A stretch of 10,159 nt of DNA from Chloroflexota bacterium (GTDB taxonomy: Bacteria; Chloroflexota; Dehalococcoidia; Lucifugimonadales; JADFKI01), in contig JAGGDZ010000390.1 in NCBI GenBank assembly GCA_024648655.1, forward strand, positions 1 to 10,159. The letters run 5' to 3'. The notes beneath the pieces are model-generated. The model worked only from the letters and a program-made list of their open reading frames with translations. It had not been told where the DNA came from and did no database searches. Every line of letters starts with the position of its first letter. Within the stretch, counting starts at the first letter, position 1. The position numbers and the translations under genes are program-made. Positions 6,341-10,159 of this stretch are shown piece after piece.

Positions 6341-6346
6341 GAGAGG
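6341..6346 (+). promoter_or_regulatory. Ribosome binding site GAGAGG for the lipoprotein gene
   Basis: GAGAGG lies six bases before the ATG at 6353, the start that yields a proper lipoprotein signal peptide. This decides 6353 over in-frame upstream starts at 6221 (TTG, inside the promoter) and 6287 (ATG). Confidence 0.6.
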
Positions 6347-6352
6347 TTGGAG

Positions 6353-8497
6353 ATGAAAAGGTCAGCGTTGCTCTTGGCGGCAATGTTCGTGCTTGGAGCC
6401 ATAATCGCGGCTTGCGGCGCTTCTGAACCACAAGTGGTGGAGAAGATTGTCGAGGTCGAGAAACAGGTTGAAGTCCCAGTGGAGGTGGTGAAGGAGGTTG
6501 AGAAGGTAGTGGAGGTGGAGAAAGAGGTCGAGGTTGTCAAGGAAATCGAGGTCGAGGTCGAGAAGGAAGTCGTAAAGGTCGAGCGCGTTGAAGTGCCCGT
6601 CGAGAAGGTCGTCGAGGTGCAGAAGATCGTCGAGAAGGAAGTCGAGGTGGTCAGGTCGAACCTCGGTGAGGCTCCTGACCTTGCGACAGCAGTAGCGGCT
6701 GGCAGTTTGCCCCCGGTGTGGGAGCGCATCCCGGCGCAGCCGATGATAATTCCGACGCTGCAGGACGGCATAGGTGAGTATGGTGGCATAGTGCGGCGCT
6801 TCTATCTTGGACCGGCGGACGGTTGCAACTTCTTCCGCCTGTCGCGCGCATCGCTGGCGAGGTTCTCGCAGGACGGCTTGTCCTTTGTTCCGTCTATCGC
6901 GCGAGGCTGGGAAGTCAACGACGACGGCACGGAGTGGACATTCTTCCTGCGCGAGGGCATGAAGTGGTCGGATGGCGATGACTTCACTGCCGACGACTTC
7001 GTGTACCAGTACGAAGATGTCATCATGAACGAAGATCTGACACCAACCTCACCTCCTTTCCTGAGGATTGGCAACGAGATAGGCAGCATCTCCAAGGTGG
7101 ACGACGTCACCGTCAAGTTCACCTTCCCCGTGCCGAACTTCCTGTTCTTGGAGATAGTGGCGCAGGCGGACGAGGCTTGCTACGGCTCAACCAGGAATGT
7201 ACCTTGGGCGCCGTCCCATTACATGCAGCAGTTCCATCCCAAATATAACCCGGACGCACAGGCGAACGCCGAAGCCGCCGAGTTCGACAGCTGGACGCAG
7301 TACTACGACTCGCAGACGCAGTACAACCTGAACCCGGACAAGCCGACGCTCGCACCTTGGAAGTTCACGAACCCACTCGGTGACCAGGTGGTCATGTCCG
7401 AGCGCAACCCGTACTTCTGGGCAGTTGACCCGGCTGGCAACCAGCTTCCATATCTGGACGGCATCCAACTCACCCTCTCCGAGGGCGGCACGGAAGTCGG
7501 CACACTAATGGCGGTGCAGGGCGACATCGACATGCAGGGGCGGCACATACAGCTCGACCAGTACACCACCCTGAAACAGGGAGAATCTGATGGCGGCTAC
7601 ACTGTGCGAACATGGCCAACCTTCGCAGGCTCCGATGTGGCGTTCTTCTTCAACATGAGCATGCCCGGGGCTACGGGCGAGGCGATAAGAACGAAGGAGT
7701 TCCGCCAGGCGCTCTCGCTAGCAATCGACAGGAAGGCGATACAGGAAATTCAGTTCCTCGGTCTCGGCGAAATCAGGCAGGGCGTGCCTTCGTCGGCGCA
7801 CCCTCATTATCCGGGCGATGACATCGCCAAGCTCCGCACCGAGTACGACCCTGACGCCGCGAACGCGCTGCTCGACATGGTATTCCCGGATAAGGATAGC
7901 GAAGGCTGGCGTACCAGCAACGGCGAGCGCATCGTAATGAGCGTCACCGTAACCGACGCATTCGGCACATGGCCAGACGCCGCGCAGGTGGTCGGGCGAG
8001 CTTGGGAAGCCGTGGGCGTCAAGGCGGATGTGAATGTGACCACACGCAGCCAGCACTTCACGCGCTGGCAGACGAACGAGTGGGCAGTGATGGTGTGGAA
8101 CGAGGACACTGCGGGCTTCACCTTCAGCTCAATCGACAAGCGCGCCCCGAGAGAAGGGGCGGCAGGTACATTCCATGGGCCGGGCTGTGCGCTGTGGCTC
8201 CAAAACCCGGATGGACCTAACGCCTATCCGTGTGCGCAGGAATCGATAGACTTGCTCGAAATGCACAAGCGTGGTCCCGGCTTGCCGCCGGTGGAACGCA
8301 ACGCGCTGGGCAAGGAAATCTACAAGACCATCGTGGAGAACCAGTACAATATCGGCATAGTCGGGCTTAGCCCGATGGTGCAGGGCGTTATCGTAACGAA
8401 CAACGATTTGAAGAATGTGCCGGACACAGCCGGCAACGACTGGCCGCTTCGCACGCCCAACACGGGCTTCCCGGAGCAGTGGTACTACTCTCGGTAA
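6353..8497 (+). CDS. ABC transporter family 5 solute-binding lipoprotein (peptide/dipeptide type)
   Basis: Extracytoplasmic substrate-capture subunit of an ABC importer, 714 residues. The signal peptide M-K-R-S with a hydrophobic core ends in lipobox I-A-A-C, so Cys21 would be lipidated and anchor the protein outside the membrane. Residues about 28-100 are an unusual linker built almost only from Val, Glu and Lys (units like V-E-K-x-V-E-V). The binding domain from about 115 on shows the SBP_bac_5 signature: P-S-I-A-R-G-W-E-V then D-D-G-T-E-W-T-F-F-L-R-E-G-M-K-W-S-D-G and F-T-A-D-D-F-V. Later family features include R-N-P-Y-F-W and F-R-Q-A-L-S-L-A-I-D-R. Family members bind oligopeptides, dipeptides, nickel or some sugars; the ligand here is unknown. 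It is the first gene of the operon, expressed from the promoter at 6221, with two permease genes downstream. Confidence 0.95.
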   Translation: MKRSALLLAAMFVLGAIIAACGASEPQVVEKIVEVEKQVEVPVEVVKEVEKVVEVEKEVEVVKEIEVEVEKEVVKVERVEVPVEKVVEVQKIVEKEVEVVRSNLGEAPDLATAVAAGSLPPVWERIPAQPMIIPTLQDGIGEYGGIVRRFYLGPADGCNFFRLSRASLARFSQDGLSFVPSIARGWEVNDDGTEWTFFLREGMKWSDGDDFTADDFVYQYEDVIMNEDLTPTSPPFLRIGNEIGSISKVDDVTVKFTFPVPNFLFLEIVAQADEACYGSTRNVPWAPSHYMQQFHPKYNPDAQANAEAAEFDSWTQYYDSQTQYNLNPDKPTLAPWKFTNPLGDQVVMSERNPYFWAVDPAGNQLPYLDGIQLTLSEGGTEVGTLMAVQGDIDMQGRHIQLDQYTTLKQGESDGGYTVRTWPTFAGSDVAFFFNMSMPGATGEAIRTKEFRQALSLAIDRKAIQEIQFLGLGEIRQGVPSSAHPHYPGDDIAKLRTEYDPDAANALLDMVFPDKDSEGWRTSNGERIVMSVTVTDAFGTWPDAAQVVGRAWEAVGVKADVNVTTRSQHFTRWQTNEWAVMVWNEDTAGFTFSSIDKRAPREGAAGTFHGPGCALWLQNPDGPNAYPCAQESIDLLEMHKRGPGLPPVERNALGKEIYKTIVENQYNIGIVGLSPMVQGVIVTNNDLKNVPDTAGNDWPLRTPNTGFPEQWYYSR
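6428..6655 (+). repeat. Low-complexity GAG/GTC-rich tract encoding the Val/Glu/Lys linker
   Basis: A degenerate array of GTCGAG-, GAGAAG- and GAGGTG-type units encodes residues about 26-100 of the lipoprotein. Unit length is irregular and no single period dominates. Such tracts are prone to slippage, so length may vary between strains and assemblies. On the opposite strand it gives a Ser/Thr-rich open frame that is only its mirror. Confidence 0.8.
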
Positions 8498-8523
8498 CTA
8501 TCGACAAAAGTAACTAACATCGA

Positions 8524-8566
8524 TGGACAGGATGGATAGGATTTTCAAGTCCGTCCACCCTGTCCA
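8524..8566 (+). repeat. Imperfect palindrome between lipoprotein and permease genes
   Basis: TGGACAGGATGGA (8524-8536) and TCCACCCTGTCCA (8554-8566) pair at 12 of 13 positions with a 17-base loop. It lies in the 125-base gap after the lipoprotein stop. No U-run follows, so it would act as an mRNA-stabilising or partly attenuating stem, as is common between binding-protein and permease genes. A related string (GTCCACCCTG) occurs at 718-727, which suggests a dispersed element. Confidence 0.55.
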
Positions 8567-8622
8567 CTCTGTACATCAAGTCAATTCCCGAAACCGGCAG
8601 ACCGAAACACTAACCGACTAAC

Positions 8623-9609
8623 ATGCTCCAGTTCATATTCAGGCGACTCCTTATATTCATACCGATGCTGTTCCTGATGTCGGTGGTGGCGTTCGCCATC
8701 ATACAGGCGCCGCCCGGCGACTTCCTGACCGACTATATCGCACAGCTTCAGGCGACGGGCGAGCTTGCCGACGCGAGCGAAGTGGACGCGCTGCGCGCGC
8801 AGTACGGCCTCAACCAGCCGATGTATGTGCAGTACCTGAAGTGGGTCTATGGCATCGTGCAGTGGGACCTGGGCCTGTCCATCGAGTGGAGGCGCCCTGT
8901 CAAGGAACTTGTGAATGAGCGGCTGGCGATGACCGTGGTTCTTGGCGTCTCCACGATATTGTTCACCTGGACACTCGCCATACCTATCGGCATCCTGTCA
9001 GCCGTGAAAAAGTACACGGCGATCGACTACTTCTTCACATTCCTGTCGTACTTCGGAGTGGGAACGCCGAACTTCATGATCGCGCTCGTCGCCATGTGGT
9101 TCGCGTTCAGCTGGTTCGGCATCAAGGCTACGGGTCTGTTTTCGGATGAGTACATTACCGCGCCGTGGAGCATCGGCAAAGCCATAGACATGATTAAGCA
9201 TCTTTGGCTGCCGATGCTCATACTCGGCACGGACGGCACGGCGCGATTCACTCGCATCGTGCGCGCGAACCTGCTGGACGAGATGAACAAGCCGTATGTG
9301 GAGACGGCGCGCGCGAAGGGATTGCCCGAGTGGAAAGTCGTATTGAAATATCCGGTGCGTATCGCGCTGAACCCGTTTGTGAGCACGGCGGGGCTTGAGT
9401 TGCCGCGCCTGATTTCCGGGCAGCTTATCGTAGCGACCGTGATGAGCCTTCCCACGATTGGACCGCTACTGCTGCGCGCCCTGCTTTCGCAGGACATGTA
9501 CATGGCTGGATCGATCGTGCTCATACTGACGACGCTGACGCTTATCGGCGTCTTAATTTCGGACATCGTGCTAGCGGCGATGGACCCGCGAATCCGTATC
9601 GGAGCCTAG
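8623..9609 (+). CDS. ABC transporter permease, DppB/OppB-like
   Basis: First membrane subunit of a peptide/nickel-type ABC importer, 328 residues, of usual family length. It begins with the typical M-L-Q-F-I-F-R-R-L-L and TM1 (about 9-28), followed by the periplasmic stretch with Y-G-L-N-Q-P (61-66) and W-D-L-G-L-S (81-86) found in DppB proteins. About five further membrane segments follow. The EAA loop that docks the ATPase is Y-V-E-T-A-R-A-K-G-L-P-E-W-K-V-V (225-240). It ends with D-P-R-I-R, also characteristic of the family. The ATG at 8623 matches the family N-terminus but has no visible Shine-Dalgarno. With the stem-loop in front of it, this suggests lower translation than the lipoprotein. 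Its partner permease follows after 54 bases. Substrate unknown. Confidence 0.95.
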   Translation: MLQFIFRRLLIFIPMLFLMSVVAFAIIQAPPGDFLTDYIAQLQATGELADASEVDALRAQYGLNQPMYVQYLKWVYGIVQWDLGLSIEWRRPVKELVNERLAMTVVLGVSTILFTWTLAIPIGILSAVKKYTAIDYFFTFLSYFGVGTPNFMIALVAMWFAFSWFGIKATGLFSDEYITAPWSIGKAIDMIKHLWLPMLILGTDGTARFTRIVRANLLDEMNKPYVETARAKGLPEWKVVLKYPVRIALNPFVSTAGLELPRLISGQLIVATVMSLPTIGPLLLRALLSQDMYMAGSIVLILTTLTLIGVLISDIVLAAMDPRIRIGA

Positions 9610-9656
9610 ATTCCTGCTTTCGCAGGAATGACGGAAAAAGAATGCAGGAATAACGG
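9608..9656. repeat. REP-like palindromic repeat between the two permease genes
   Basis: ATTCCTGC (9610-9617) and GCAGGAAT (9622-9629) form a perfect 8-bp stem with loop TTTC, followed by GACGG. The right half recurs as a direct repeat at 9644-9656 (12 of 13 bases equal to 9622-9634). It belongs to the widespread ATTCC...GGAAT type of small dispersed bacterial palindromes, of which neisserial dRS3 is a known example. It begins right at the permease stop codon and fills most of the 54-base gap. Confidence 0.7.
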
Positions 9657-9663
9657 GTAAAAG

Positions 9664-10159
9664 ATGGCTGCACAGACAGAGTCGCTCCCGATTCAGAGAC
9701 CTTCTGAAGACGAGCAGATATTTATAGCCTCTCAGTGGAAGCTTATCTGGTGGCGGTTCATCCGGCACCGCGTTGCGATGGCTTCCACCGTGGTTGTGCT
9801 GCTTTTCTACTTTGTAGCGCTGTTTCCCGAGTTCTTATCCATCCATGATCCGCGCGCAGAGTTCGCCACGCGCACATTCGTCCCGCCGCAGGGCGTTCAC
9901 CTCTTCGACGGCTTCAAGCCAACGCTGCCCTATGTCTATGGGCTGAAAGGTGAGCGTAACCCGGAGACGCTCGGCATGGAGTGGGTGACTGACGAAGAGA
10001 CCAAGCACACCATCAAGTATTTCGTGCGAGGCCACGAGTACAAAATGTTCGGGCTAATCAGGACGGACTGGCACTTGATGGGGCTGGACGTCGATACGAG
10101 CACCGCGCCGCAGCCGTTCTATCCGCTCGGCACCGACAGGATGGGGCGGGACATGTTCT
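9664..10159 (+). CDS. ABC transporter permease, DppC/OppC-like, 3'-truncated by window edge
   Basis: Second membrane subunit of the importer; 165 residues are visible and the frame is open to the window end. The cytoplasmic N-terminus (1-25) precedes W-K-L-I-W-W-R-F-I-R-H-R and TM1 (about 38-56). The family hallmark P-L-G-T-D-R-M-G-R-D (154-163) stands just before the missing membrane core. Between TM1 and that motif lies an extended periplasmic segment (about 57-150), roughly 60 residues longer than in ordinary DppC proteins. It contains F-V-P-P-Q-G near its start and W-H-L-M-G-L-D near its end. Longer loops of this kind are known in some OppC/YejE-like permeases. The ATG at 9664 is the only sensible start; its ribosome binding site is weak. 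The rest of the gene and the ATPase genes should lie downstream. Confidence 0.93.
   Translation, partial: MAAQTESLPIQRPSEDEQIFIASQWKLIWWRFIRHRVAMASTVVVLLFYFVALFPEFLSIHDPRAEFATRTFVPPQGVHLFDGFKPTLPYVYGLKGERNPETLGMEWVTDEETKHTIKYFVRGHEYKMFGLIRTDWHLMGLDVDTSTAPQPFYPLGTDRMGRDMF

Noticed and set aside
6221..6352. TTG start at 6221 for the lipoprotein gene
   Set aside because: It coincides with the -35 box, so it would lie upstream of the transcript, and it would bury the lipoprotein signal peptide 44 residues inside the protein.
6328..6789. Minus-strand Ser/Thr-rich open frame
   Set aside because: It is the reverse complement of the Val/Glu/Lys repeat tract; its repetitiveness comes from the lipoprotein gene.
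9571..9768. Minus-strand open frame of 65 codons containing R-H-S-C-E-S-R-N
   Set aside because: That peptide is the usual artefact of translating the REP-like palindrome.

Overview
The window reads as a stretch of chromosome from an uncultured-type bacterium, most likely a Chloroflexota (Dehalococcoidia/SAR202-like). Three things point that way. The solute-binding lipoprotein carries a long Val/Glu/Lys repeat linker behind its lipobox, a hallmark of lipoproteins in that phylum. Two class III CoA-transferases sit side by side. There is also a coiled-coil protein of a type I associate with sponge-associated and marine Chloroflexota. The taxonomic call is inference; there is no rRNA or marker gene here. 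No tRNA, CRISPR array, insertion sequence or phage gene was seen.

Layout. From 1 to 2161 there are two same-strand CaiB/BaiF CoA-transferases; the first lacks its 5' end. They are separated by a short gap with a 16-bp tandem repeat that runs into the second start. From 2303 to 3211 lies an EamA/DMT-type membrane transporter. From 3306 to 4022 lies a coiled-coil gene of unknown function. An in-frame TAG at 3864-3866 interrupts it, yet the same frame stays open for 51 more codons to a TGA inside a small hairpin. On the minus strand, 5907 to 4123 is an NCS2 (xanthine/uracil type) permease with a C-terminal cytoplasmic domain that looks like a degenerate RsbW/SpoIIAB-type GHKL ATPase. A divergent, largely non-coding region (5908-6352) holds direct repeats, a good sigma-70-type promoter and a leader hairpin. 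From 6353 to the window end is an oligopeptide/dipeptide-type ABC import operon: family 5 solute-binding lipoprotein, DppB-like permease and the start of a DppC-like permease. The ATPase genes presumably lie downstream.

How the genes work together. The ABC genes clearly form one importer. The lipoprotein captures substrate outside the membrane and the two permeases form the channel. Their gaps hold stem-loops: an imperfect palindrome after the lipoprotein gene and a REP-like palindrome between the permeases, both well placed to set different expression levels. The CoA-transferases are probably a co-transcribed pair acting on acyl-CoA substrates. The other genes have no evident link to each other.

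Most worth a second look: the interrupted coiled-coil gene (nonsense mutation or readthrough), the NCS2-pseudo-GHKL fusion, and the second CoA-transferase, which appears to lack the family's catalytic Asp.
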